DNA of 5,066 nt, from contig DLYX01000361.1 in the NCBI GenBank assembly GCA_003447545.1, positions 1 through 5,066 on the forward strand, given 5' to 3'. The DNA is from Deltaproteobacteria bacterium (GTDB lineage: Bacteria > Desulfobacterota > Binatia > UBA12015). The position numbers and the translations under genes are program-made. Below the pieces are notes generated by a model, which saw nothing but the letters and a program-made list of their open reading frames with translations, was not told the origin of the DNA and did not search any database. Positions 1 to 5,066 of the stretch are shown here, one piece after another; the first letter of the stretch is position 1; the number at the start of each line of letters is the position of its first letter.

Positions 1-86
1 GCAAGGGGCTTCCCTCCGTCGGGTCCTCTCAGGCAGTTCTTGAGTTTTCGGTGTCGCCGAGCCGATCCTTACGGCGTGCTGGTCCT

Positions 87-104
87 GGCGAGATCCGTCT
101 CGCC
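87..104 (-). terminator. Stem-loop just downstream of cysH, possible terminator
   Basis: A perfect 7-bp inverted repeat, GGCGAGA and TCTCGCC, closes a 4-nt loop and begins 11 nt past the cysH stop codon. The position suits a transcript end or 3' stabilising hairpin. No T-run follows on the minus strand, so it is not a classical intrinsic terminator. In the remaining bases from 1 to 86 I find no supported gene on either strand; only short open stretches touch the left edge. Confidence 0.35.
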
Positions 105-115
105 GGAGCGGAAGC

Positions 116-856
116 TCAGGAAGGCGTCGCCTTGTCTTCAGTGACGGGTGCAGCCGCAGTTTCGGTTTCTTCTTCCGCCATTCCGATGGTGTGCAAACCG
201 CATTCGGTTTTGCCGCGCCCGGCCCAGCGGCCGGCTCGTTCATCCTCGCCGGCGAGGACGGGGCGCGTGCAAGGCGCGCAGCCGATACTGGCATAGCCTT
301 GATCGAAAAGGGCATGCGTCGGGATCTCATGCTTCTGCATGTATTCCCAGGTGTCTTTGGCTTTCCAATTCGCCAGCGGATTGATCTTCACAATCCCGCC
401 GCCGAGTCGTTCGAGAATGGACATGCCCGCTCGTGTTGTGGCTTGATCTCGACGACGACCGTTGATCCAGGCCGACACGCCATTGAGAGCCAGCTGCATC
501 GGATCGACCTTGTTGATCTTGCAGCAAAGGTCCGGGTCGGTCTCGTACAATGTGTCGCCGTGAGTCGCGAGGAATTCGCCCCTCGGCATGGCTGAGGTCA
601 GATTTCGAATTTCGAGGCCGAACTTGTCGACCAATTCGTCGCGGTAGGCCAAAGTTTCCGCAAAATGATATCCGGTGTCGATGAACAATACCGGCGTCTC
701 GGGTGCGATTTCTCTGAGCATATGGGCGATCACGACGCCCTCATGCTGGAAAGACATCGTCAAAACCGCATCGGGAGCGTAGGTATCCGCCACCCCCCGA
801 AGGATTTCTTCGGGGGTCTGGGTTTCGGCAATCTCGTTCTGTATTTTCAGATCCAA
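116..856 (-). CDS. cysH: Thioredoxin-dependent APS reductase (assimilatory, [4Fe-4S] CysH type)
   Basis: Cytoplasmic enzyme of sulfate assimilation that reduces adenylyl sulfate to sulfite and AMP with electrons from thioredoxin. The 246-aa product has the PP-loop fold signatures in order: SFQHEG (35-40), DTGYHFAET (60-68), INGRRRDQ (131-138) and the C-terminal ECGLH (218-222), whose Cys219 is the catalytic thiol. Cys111-Cys112 together with Cys193-x-x-Cys196 form the four-cysteine set that binds a [4Fe-4S] cluster. By family knowledge this set marks APS reductases rather than the cluster-free PAPS reductases of enterobacteria. The length is normal; the last 20 or so residues are an acidic, Ala/Thr-rich tail. 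The start is TTG at 856-854: an in-frame stop lies at 883-881 with no ATG or GTG between, and GGAG at 868-865 sits 8 nt upstream. It is the last gene of the minus-strand series, 89 nt behind the patatin gene; no other sulfur gene is in view. Specificity for APS is inferred from the cysteines. Confidence 0.93.
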   Translation of the reverse strand: MDLKIQNEIAETQTPEEILRGVADTYAPDAVLTMSFQHEGVVIAHMLREIAPETPVLFIDTGYHFAETLAYRDELVDKFGLEIRNLTSAMPRGEFLATHGDTLYETDPDLCCKINKVDPMQLALNGVSAWINGRRRDQATTRAGMSILERLGGGIVKINPLANWKAKDTWEYMQKHEIPTHALFDQGYASIGCAPCTRPVLAGEDERAGRWAGRGKTECGLHTIGMAEEETETAAAPVTEDKATPS

Positions 857-896
857 GGCTTTGGCTCCGGTGACTCGCGATCAGAATTACCATAGG

Positions 897-911
897 TGCC
901 GAATTGCGGCA
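897..911. promoter_or_regulatory. Small palindrome in the patatin-cysH spacer
   Basis: TGCCG and CGGCA form a perfect 5-bp inverted repeat around a 5-nt centre (AATTG on the plus strand), about 41 nt upstream of the cysH TTG codon. It could be an operator half-site pair or a small hairpin. Read on the plus strand it is followed by a T-rich stretch (912-924), but no plus-strand gene ends there. I found no convincing -35/-10 pair for cysH; TATGGT at 894-889 on the minus strand is a weak -10 candidate without a matching -35. Its role is unknown. Confidence 0.22.
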
Positions 912-945
912 ATTTCTTAGTTTTCACGCCCGTAGCCCCCGGGAA

Positions 946-2244
946 TCACCATTCCGACGCCGTGGCGCCAAAAGCTTCCTCTCCCAGAATGCGGGAGAAA
1001 CCTTCGCCAGTCGGGGTTGTATGCAGCTCGACCCTATAGGGTTTGAGGATTTTCGTCAGGGAGTCGCGGTGCGCCTCGATCGAACGCGCCACGGAAGAAT
1101 AGCCATGTTCCGCGGCCCGGCGACGCGCGCTGAAGTCGAGGGGGAACATCCGAAAAAACGTCTCGTCGCTATCGCCCGGTTCGATGAGCAGGATATCTCC
1201 GCGAAACTCCGGGTCCTCCCGGTACTGCTGGAGCCCGAGATGGAGTCGCGAGTGGAGGAGCGCTCGGAAGACCTGATTCATCACGACGAACAAGCCTCGA
1301 TCGCTCAGAGTGCTTCCGTCGGCGATTCGTCCTCCGCGCATTTGCGGACGATTGTTGAAGGGGCGAAACGGATTATACGCAAGAATCAGATTCGCTCCGT
1401 TTTCGATCGCGACATCGATGTTGGCTGTGCGGCGAACGCCACCGTCAACATAGTCGACCCCGCGCAGTCGAGCCGGTTTATAGAAGCCCGGCATGGCGGT
1501 GGACGCTTGAATCGCCTCGGAGATCGATAGACGCTCCTCTTCTTCGGGCCCGAAGACGACTCGTTGGGCCGAGTCGAGATTTACCGCGGCAACGTAGAGC
1601 CTCTTGCCGCGCTCGCGCCTGAGGGTCTCGAAGTTATTGCTGATGCCGCGAGCGGCGAAGCCGCGACGCACAAAGCGCTCGATCCCCGCGTTGTCGAACG
1701 CTCCGGCAGGCAGGTAGTCGAGCGGGAAGGGGAAACTTCGATTGGTCTGCAAGCCACGCACGACCTCGGAGGCCAGCCGCTCGAGAGCATCACGACTGGG
1801 GGCGCTTGTGCAGGCTCGCAGGGGTTCCTGCAAGCGGCGGTATGTCGTCGGGCTGCGAAGCAGGACTTCGGCAAATGCACCCGGCAGATAGCTGAAGAAG
1901 TCGGTCACGAATTCTACCGGCTTGGTCAACATCTCGGCCAGATTGGGCCGATAGAAATCGCGCAACCGGAACTCGGCCAGCTCTCCCTCGCCGCCGAGTG
2001 CTGCCATTAATTGTGCCGGGGGTATCCCTGCCGCCAAAGGTGCGGCGAGCAATGCACCTCCGGAGAGGCCGACGTAGATATCGAAGTCGATAATCTTGCG
2101 TCGGCTCAAAAAGTCATCCAGCGCGACCAGTCCCCCCAATTTGAAGGCGCCTCCGGTAACCGCTCCCCCGGCGAGCACGAGAGCGATTTGAGGGTCCTCG
2201 GGCAGGTTTTCCGGCGTACTTTTCTGGATGAAGGTGATTCCCAT
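946..2244 (-). CDS. Patatin-like phospholipase / acyl hydrolase
   Basis: A 432-aa serine lipid hydrolase of the patatin family, which cleaves acyl esters of phospholipids or related lipids with a Ser-Asp dyad. The nucleophile is Ser61 in GLSGG (59-63, a GxSxG elbow) and the partner is Asp267 in VDGG (266-269). A glycine-rich oxyanion-hole segment, LAGGAVTGGAFKLGGL, spans 24-39. The stretch around residues 245-255 (AIQASTAMPGF) is the usual patatin helix and turn ahead of the DGG motif. The C-terminal 130 or so residues carry no domain I can name. No signal peptide or clear membrane span is visible, so it is probably cytoplasmic or peripheral; I see nothing to suggest a secreted toxin of the ExoU type. 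The ATG at 2244 is the only conventional start after an in-frame stop at 2295-2293, but its ribosome binding site is poor. It follows the nucleotidyltransferase by 74 nt. Substrate and physiological role are unknown. Confidence 0.88.
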   Translation of the reverse strand: MGITFIQKSTPENLPEDPQIALVLAGGAVTGGAFKLGGLVALDDFLSRRKIIDFDIYVGLSGGALLAAPLAAGIPPAQLMAALGGEGELAEFRLRDFYRPNLAEMLTKPVEFVTDFFSYLPGAFAEVLLRSPTTYRRLQEPLRACTSAPSRDALERLASEVVRGLQTNRSFPFPLDYLPAGAFDNAGIERFVRRGFAARGISNNFETLRRERGKRLYVAAVNLDSAQRVVFGPEEEERLSISEAIQASTAMPGFYKPARLRGVDYVDGGVRRTANIDVAIENGANLILAYNPFRPFNNRPQMRGGRIADGSTLSDRGLFVVMNQVFRALLHSRLHLGLQQYREDPEFRGDILLIEPGDSDETFFRMFPLDFSARRRAAEHGYSSVARSIEAHRDSLTKILKPYRVELHTTPTGEGFSRILGEEAFGATASEW

Positions 2245-2265
2245 GGCGAGGGGCCCCGCTCGAGG

Positions 2266-2291
2266 GACCTTCGGCAGGTTTCCCGAAAGTC
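2266..2291 (-). other. Stem-loop between the nucleotidyltransferase and patatin genes
   Basis: On the minus-strand RNA, GACTTTCGG and CCGAAGGTC pair over 9 bp (one G-U) around an 8-nt loop, between the stop of the nucleotidyltransferase gene and the patatin ATG. No T-run follows, so it is unlikely to be a strong intrinsic terminator. It could mark an RNA processing or attenuation point that uncouples patatin expression from the genes upstream. The further 21 nt to the ATG are GC-rich and include GGGGCCCC (2250-2257), with no good Shine-Dalgarno sequence. Confidence 0.4.
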
Positions 2292-2318
2292 TTCAGCCGG
2301 GCAATAGCCTCGTTGGGC

Positions 2319-3089
2319 TCAGGTGGGATCGAAAATCATCGGGCCTTCGCGGCCTAGCCCCTCTTCGAGAGCCCGCAGGTCTTCTGCGGTATCCGAGGTA
2401 TACCAACGCCCGTGGTGGATAAATCCCTGAAACGGAACTCCGGCAGCGAAAAGTTGGGGATAGAGGCCACGCATGGTGCTGAAGGCCCCCTCGGGAGGCA
2501 TTTCTCGCAGGATCGCCGGTTTGAGGACCTGCACCGAGGCGAACATATATTCGTCCAGGCCGGCTGCAGGGGCTCCCTTGCCGAGAAAGCGGCGGATCCG
2601 ACCTTCCTTGTCGGTTCCGAAGAGTCCGTACGCCTCCGCTTTCGGGTCGTTTCGTAACACGAGAGAAATACTGGCCTCGCTTCGGTGGTGTTCGGCCAGA
2701 AGCCGGGTCAGGGACACATCGGTGACGACGTCCGCGTTCAGGACCAACAGCGGCGTATCCTTGTCTGCCTCCGTCTGGTTGCGGTCCATGAACTGTGCGG
2801 CCTGGCGGATGCCACCTCCGCTATCGAGCAATTTCTCCTCGACGGAGTATTGCAGATGCATGCCCAGCCGCGCCCCGTCACCTAATTCCGCAATGATTTT
2901 CTCGCGCAAATGATGAACATTGATGACGACGTCGGTAATTCCGTGGGCTTTGAGGAGAGCCAATCCGTGCTCGATCAGAGGCTTGCCGCCCGCCGGCACC
3001 AGCGGCTTGGGCACGGTGTCGGTCAATGGCCGGAGTCGGGAACCCCGACCGGCCGCGAGAATGATTGCACGCGCGGGCGGATGGCTCAT
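2319..3089 (-). CDS. Sugar-1-phosphate nucleotidyltransferase, MurU-like
   Basis: A 256-aa single-domain NTP transferase that joins a nucleoside triphosphate to a sugar 1-phosphate. The N-terminal nucleotide-binding signature LAAGRGSRLRPLT is at 11-23, followed by KPLVPAGGKPLIEH (28-41). LLDSGGGIR (87-95) resembles the LETGGGI stretch of MurU, and NAD at 118-120 carries the metal-binding Asp120. Length and lack of a C-terminal hexapeptide domain fit MurU (N-acetylmuramate-1-phosphate uridylyltransferase) better than GlmU. The closing motif reads GRWYTSDTAEDL (227-238), where relatives have W-x-D-x-G/D-T, so the usual second metal-ligand Asp is Thr231. Its ATG overlaps the TGA of the upstream kinase by 4 nt, implying translational coupling; AGAGGAG at 3108-3102 lies 12 nt upstream. 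The kinase partner makes a MurU role in UDP-MurNAc salvage likely, but a GDP-mannose or other sugar pyrophosphorylase cannot be excluded. Confidence 0.85.
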   Translation of the reverse strand: MSHPPARAIILAAGRGSRLRPLTDTVPKPLVPAGGKPLIEHGLALLKAHGITDVVINVHHLREKIIAELGDGARLGMHLQYSVEEKLLDSGGGIRQAAQFMDRNQTEADKDTPLLVLNADVVTDVSLTRLLAEHHRSEASISLVLRNDPKAEAYGLFGTDKEGRIRRFLGKGAPAAGLDEYMFASVQVLKPAILREMPPEGAFSTMRGLYPQLFAAGVPFQGFIHHGRWYTSDTAEDLRALEEGLGREGPMIFDPT

Positions 3090-4183
3090 GAGAAAATCGG
3101 GCTCCTCTGGAAAAGGAGGTCGGCGAGTTCTTCCTCGCCCAGATTGTCGAGAGCCCGCATGGTCTGCTGGGCCATACGCGGCGCATAACGCTCGAAATAG
3201 CCCGGTTTCTCGAGCTCCAGTGCCAGAACGCCAAAACGACCGATGACTCGCAGGGTTCGGTAGGCGACCGCCACAAAATAGGCTTCTCTCAGCTCGTTCC
3301 CGTCAGGGTATGGATGTTGGCCGCAGCGGCCCATTTCCTCATGCCAATAAACGAGCAGATCGGACTCCAGCTCGGGATTGACGAACCGATCGGTATCCCG
3401 GTCGGTGAGCAGGCTTGCAAGGTCGTAAAGCAGGGGGCCGCGCGTGGCATCCTGAAAATCGATCACGCGCAGCTGGTCTGTGGGGTCGATATGGAGATTC
3501 CAGGCATGATAGTCGCGGTGCATCAGGCCGAGGGGTTGCTTCTCCAGACGCTTGCCGAGAGCAGCGAGAGCGCTCTCGAGCTCGGGGTCGGCGCCCGCCG
3601 GCCGAATTCCCACTCCCTGCGCATGGCCCAGGCCATGAGTCGCGGTAATTTGGAGTTCCCGGGCAATCGCATCAGCTCCGTAAGTCTGTTCCAGAGCGAA
3701 GCAGGCAGACTTTGCCCGAGAATCGGCGGTCGCGAGTTTGGCGAGCAGCGAGACCGCCTGCTTCATCAGCACTTCCCTCTCTGAATCCTCAGCTTTTTCA
3801 GCAGCTTGGGCAAGGGGTAGGTCGCCGAGGTCCTCGAGTAAAAGGCAACCTTCCGATTCGGCGACCCAATAGATCTCGGGCACCGGGACCTCGTGCTCCC
3901 GGAGAAACCGCTGCATGTTGACGAATGGGAGCTCGCTTTGCGGGGGGCCGTCTCCTTCCTCGGGTGCTCGGGCCGACCCGTCGGCAGAAAAAAGCATGGC
4001 AAGGGCGGTTGCGGGAGCCTGCGTCCCACGCAGGCGGAGGCGCACGTAGCTGCGCGTGCCCGCGTCGCCGGTCAGGGGCCTTTCGGCCAAAATCTCCACG
4101 CCCGGCCAGCAGGCTGCGGCCAGATCCTTCAGAACTTGATTGCTCACCGCCGCAGAGCTAGCGCGGATGCGCCCGAAATTCAC
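3086..4183 (-). CDS. Anomeric sugar kinase of the aminoglycoside phosphotransferase fold, AmgK-like
   Basis: A 365-aa kinase. AmgK phosphorylates MurNAc and GlcNAc at the C1 hydroxyl, giving the sugar 1-phosphate that MurU uses; in Pseudomonas this pair bypasses MurA in peptidoglycan recycling. Seen here are GDAGTRSYVRL (39-49), equivalent to the nucleotide-binding turn of AmgK; LLLEDLGD (114-121); the catalytic loop HRDYHAWN (222-229) with base Asp224 and Asn229; and DFQDA (242-246), whose Asp242 binds metal, followed by GPLLYDLASLL (249-259). DFQDA-x-x-GP-x-x-YDL is typical of AmgK relatives. The start is GTG at 4183 with AGGTGG 7 nt upstream (4196-4191); a second GTG at codon 13 has no such site. 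It is first in the minus-strand series and overlaps the nucleotidyltransferase by ATGA. Sugar specificity is inferred from motifs and the neighbour. Another kinase of the same fold acting on a different sugar is the main alternative. Confidence 0.85.
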   Translation of the reverse strand: MNFGRIRASSAAVSNQVLKDLAAACWPGVEILAERPLTGDAGTRSYVRLRLRGTQAPATALAMLFSADGSARAPEEGDGPPQSELPFVNMQRFLREHEVPVPEIYWVAESEGCLLLEDLGDLPLAQAAEKAEDSEREVLMKQAVSLLAKLATADSRAKSACFALEQTYGADAIARELQITATHGLGHAQGVGIRPAGADPELESALAALGKRLEKQPLGLMHRDYHAWNLHIDPTDQLRVIDFQDATRGPLLYDLASLLTDRDTDRFVNPELESDLLVYWHEEMGRCGQHPYPDGNELREAYFVAVAYRTLRVIGRFGVLALELEKPGYFERYAPRMAQQTMRALDNLGEEELADLLFQRSPIFS

Positions 4184-4190
4184 CTACCGA

Positions 4191-4196
4191 CCACCT
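4191..4196 (-). promoter_or_regulatory. Ribosome binding site deciding the GTG start of the kinase
   Basis: AGGTGG on the minus strand lies 7 nt before the GTG at 4183. It supports that codon over the in-frame GTG 36 nt further on, which has no purine-rich site before it. Confidence 0.6.
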
Positions 4197-4236
4197 GTAT
4201 TCGGTTTGACCGCCGCGAGTCCCCGGAGGCAGACCG

Positions 4237-4265
4237 TTGACAGGGCCGGGTTCAAACCCTAGCCT
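4237..4265 (+). promoter_or_regulatory. Sigma-70-type promoter for the nuo genes
   Basis: A perfect -35 hexamer TTGACA (4237-4242) is separated by exactly 17 nt from TAGCCT (4260-4265), which keeps the first, second and last bases of the -10 consensus. Transcription would start near 4272, leaving about 60 nt of leader before nuoA. It lies in the 148-bp divergent spacer and points toward nuoA. Assignment is by motif only; a housekeeping sigma factor of this lineage could prefer another sequence. Confidence 0.55.
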
Positions 4266-4278
4266 CACCGGGAGCGTT

Positions 4279-4321
4279 CGGCGTGGATTATCGGGGGGTT
4301 TTTCCGCACGACGACACGCCG
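4279..4321 (+). promoter_or_regulatory. Possible leader stem-loop next to the nuoA ribosome binding site
   Basis: CGGCGTG (4279-4285) and CACGCCG (4315-4321) are perfect 7-bp complements enclosing 29 nt. The 3' arm ends where the Shine-Dalgarno sequence GGGAGGAG (4321-4328) begins, so folding could affect access to it. The loop contains a G-run and a T-run (4293-4303). It matches no riboswitch I recognise. Confidence 0.3.
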
Positions 4322-4328
4322 GGAGGAG
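4321..4328 (+). promoter_or_regulatory. Ribosome binding site deciding the TTG start of nuoA
   Basis: GGGAGGAG stands 3 nt before the TTG at 4332 (5 nt if GGGAGG is the pairing core). There is no ATG in this reading frame until codon 10, and starting there would cut into the first membrane helix. Confidence 0.6.
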
Positions 4329-4331
4329 CCA

Positions 4332-4691
4332 TTGATCAACCCGTACGTTGCATTGCTGATGAGCGCGGCGCTCTGCTCGCTGGTCGCCATAATTATGGTT
4401 TTTGCGAGCCGGATCATCGGACCGCAAAATCCAAGTGAAACCAAGCTCGAGGTTTTCGAAGCTGGCAACCCGCCGGTGGGAACCCTCCGTGGCATGCGTT
4501 TCCCGATCAAATTTTATCTCGTTGCCATTCTCTTTATCGTTTTCGATATAGAGGTGGTCTTCATGTACCCTTGGGCGGTGATTTTTCGCGATCTGGGGTG
4601 GTTCGGTCTGGCCGAAATGGGAGTGTTTGTCGGCATTCTTACTGTGGGTTTGGCCTACGTCTGGCGCGTCGGAGCGCTGGCTTGGGAATGA
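4332..4691 (+). CDS. nuoA: NADH-quinone oxidoreductase subunit A (complex I, ND3 homologue)
   Basis: A small membrane subunit of respiratory complex I, at the junction of the peripheral and membrane arms near the quinone site. The 119-aa product has three hydrophobic helices, at about 5-28, 60-83 and 90-112. The helix 1-2 loop contains FEAGNPPVG (42-50), the counterpart of the Y/F-E-C/S-G motif; the residue that is Cys in mitochondrial ND3 and Ser in E. coli is Ala44 here. [17 protein letters not shown] starts at 56 and the conserved acidic pair Asp72 and Glu74 (FDIE) sits in helix 2, followed by the PWA motif (80-82). The protein ends in VGALAWE, a typical NuoA end. The start is TTG at 4332, supported by GGGAGGAG just upstream. 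It is the first gene after a divergent promoter and is followed 18 nt later by nuoH, with which it is surely co-transcribed. Length is normal for the family. Confidence 0.95.
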   Translation: MINPYVALLMSAALCSLVAIIMVFASRIIGPQNPSETKLEVFEAGNPPVGTLRGMRFPIKFYLVAILFIVFDIEVVFMYPWAVIFRDLGWFGLAEMGVFVGILTVGLAYVWRVGALAWE

Positions 4692-4709
4692 GCTGAGGTC
4701 GCGATCGCT

Positions 4710-5066
4710 ATGGAAGTGATTTTCACGCTGGTGAAGGTAATTGTCGCCTTCGTCATCATGCTGCAGATGGTGCTGGTCCTCTTGTGGGTCGAGCGGAAGG
4801 GTTCGGCTCTGATTCAGGATCGAGTTGGCGCCAATCGAGCGAATATCTTTGGAGGTTTGTTGCCCTTCAATTTGGGAATTGTGAACACCTTCATGGCCGA
4901 CCCACTCAAGGGTTTCCACAAGGAAGATATCGTGCCGGCCGACGCGGATAAATTCCTCCACTGGCTGGCCCCGATCGTCGGGATCATCCCGCTCTTCCTC
5001 ACATTCGCAGTGGTCCCGTTCGGCGATGTGCTGATTCTCGGTGATTATACGATTAATCTGCAAGCC
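4710..5066 (+). CDS. nuoH: NADH-quinone oxidoreductase subunit H (complex I, ND1 homologue), 3' partial
   Basis: A membrane subunit of complex I that helps form the quinone chamber and links it to proton pumping. Only the first 119 residues are in the window; the frame is open to the right edge (family length is roughly 320-420). Visible are helix 1 (about 5-27), VERK (27-30), IQDRVGANRA (35-44), ADPLKGFHKED (63-73) and IVPADADKFLHWLAP (74-88), then a second helix. These are the ND1 signatures ERK-x(n)-Q-x-R-x-G-P-N-R and AD-x-x-K-x(n)-KED. Two oddities: GPNR is GANR, and about 9 extra residues lie between that motif and ADPLK compared with common NuoH proteins. The start is ATG at 4710 with TGAGG (4694-4698) upstream. 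It directly follows nuoA, where nuoB would usually be. Confidence 0.94.
   Translation, partial: MEVIFTLVKVIVAFVIMLQMVLVLLWVERKGSALIQDRVGANRANIFGGLLPFNLGIVNTFMADPLKGFHKEDIVPADADKFLHWLAPIVGIIPLFLTFAVVPFGDVLILGDYTINLQA

Noticed and set aside
33..50. Similarity between the left-edge stretch and 908-925 (both contain GGCA and AGTTTTC)
   Set aside because: Only about 14 of 18 bases agree and there is no extended match, so chance is sufficient and no repeat is called.
904..1530. A 208-codon plus-strand open frame opposite the patatin gene
   Set aside because: It lies opposite a gene with intact catalytic motifs. Long antisense frames are expected in GC-rich coding DNA, and the product resembles no family I know.
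3111..3120. A perfect Shine-Dalgarno-like AAAAGGAGGT on the plus strand
   Set aside because: It is inside the 3' end of the kinase gene read on the opposite strand, with no start codon at a suitable distance.
4244..4271. A tRNA T-arm-like string, GGGTTCAAACCC, in the divergent spacer
   Set aside because: The stem pairs poorly, and no acceptor, D or anticodon arm can be built upstream. The string is the spacer and -10 region of the nuoA promoter.
4287..4292. GATAAT on the minus strand as a -10 box for the kinase gene
   Set aside because: No acceptable -35 hexamer stands 16-18 nt upstream (GTCGTC at 17 nt), and it would leave a leader of about 100 nt. The minus-strand promoter of this spacer stays unassigned.
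4158..5063. A 301-codon minus-strand open frame opposite nuoA and nuoH
   Set aside because: It is the antisense shadow of two clear complex I genes. Its product is a low-complexity, His/Glu/Asp-rich sequence with no recognisable domain.

Overview
The window looks like chromosomal DNA of a GC-rich, Gram-negative, respiring bacterium. It holds five genes: four on the minus strand (positions 4183 down to 116) and the start of a divergent respiratory complex I cluster on the plus strand (4332 to the right edge). An anomeric MurNAc/GlcNAc kinase plus uridylyltransferase pair of the AmgK/MurU type points to a Gram-negative cell wall. The shape of NuoH (an insertion and a GANR motif) and the nuoA-nuoH adjacency suggest a lineage outside the classical Gamma- or Alphaproteobacteria, possibly deltaproteobacterial or myxobacterial. 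That placement is inference and the window alone cannot settle it.

Minus strand, in transcription order. (1) A 365-aa aminoglycoside-phosphotransferase-fold kinase (AmgK-like, GTG start at 4183) overlaps by an ATGA (2) a 256-aa sugar-1-phosphate nucleotidyltransferase (MurU-like). Together they could turn recycled MurNAc into UDP-MurNAc, or activate another sugar. (3) After a 74-nt gap holding a 9-bp stem-loop comes a 432-aa patatin-like phospholipase with an intact Ser/Asp dyad. (4) After an 89-nt gap with a small palindrome comes a 246-aa thioredoxin-dependent APS reductase of the [4Fe-4S] CysH type, read from a TTG codon, with a hairpin just past its stop.

Plus strand. A 148-bp divergent spacer (4184-4331) carries a good sigma-70-type promoter (TTGACA, 17 nt, TAGCCT) and a possible 5'-UTR stem-loop beside the ribosome binding site of nuoA. 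nuoA (119 aa, TTG start) is followed after 18 nt by nuoH, which runs off the right edge. Going straight from nuoA to nuoH, with no nuoB to nuoG between, is the most unusual layout here.

The minus-strand genes may be partly co-transcribed. The kinase and nucleotidyltransferase almost certainly are. The patatin and cysH genes could have their own signals, and their functions do not obviously connect to the first pair beyond a loose envelope theme for the patatin. I see no RNA gene, mobile element, CRISPR array or clear novel system. The points worth a second look are the complex I gene order, the NuoH insertion, and departures from family consensus in the nucleotidyltransferase and the patatin.
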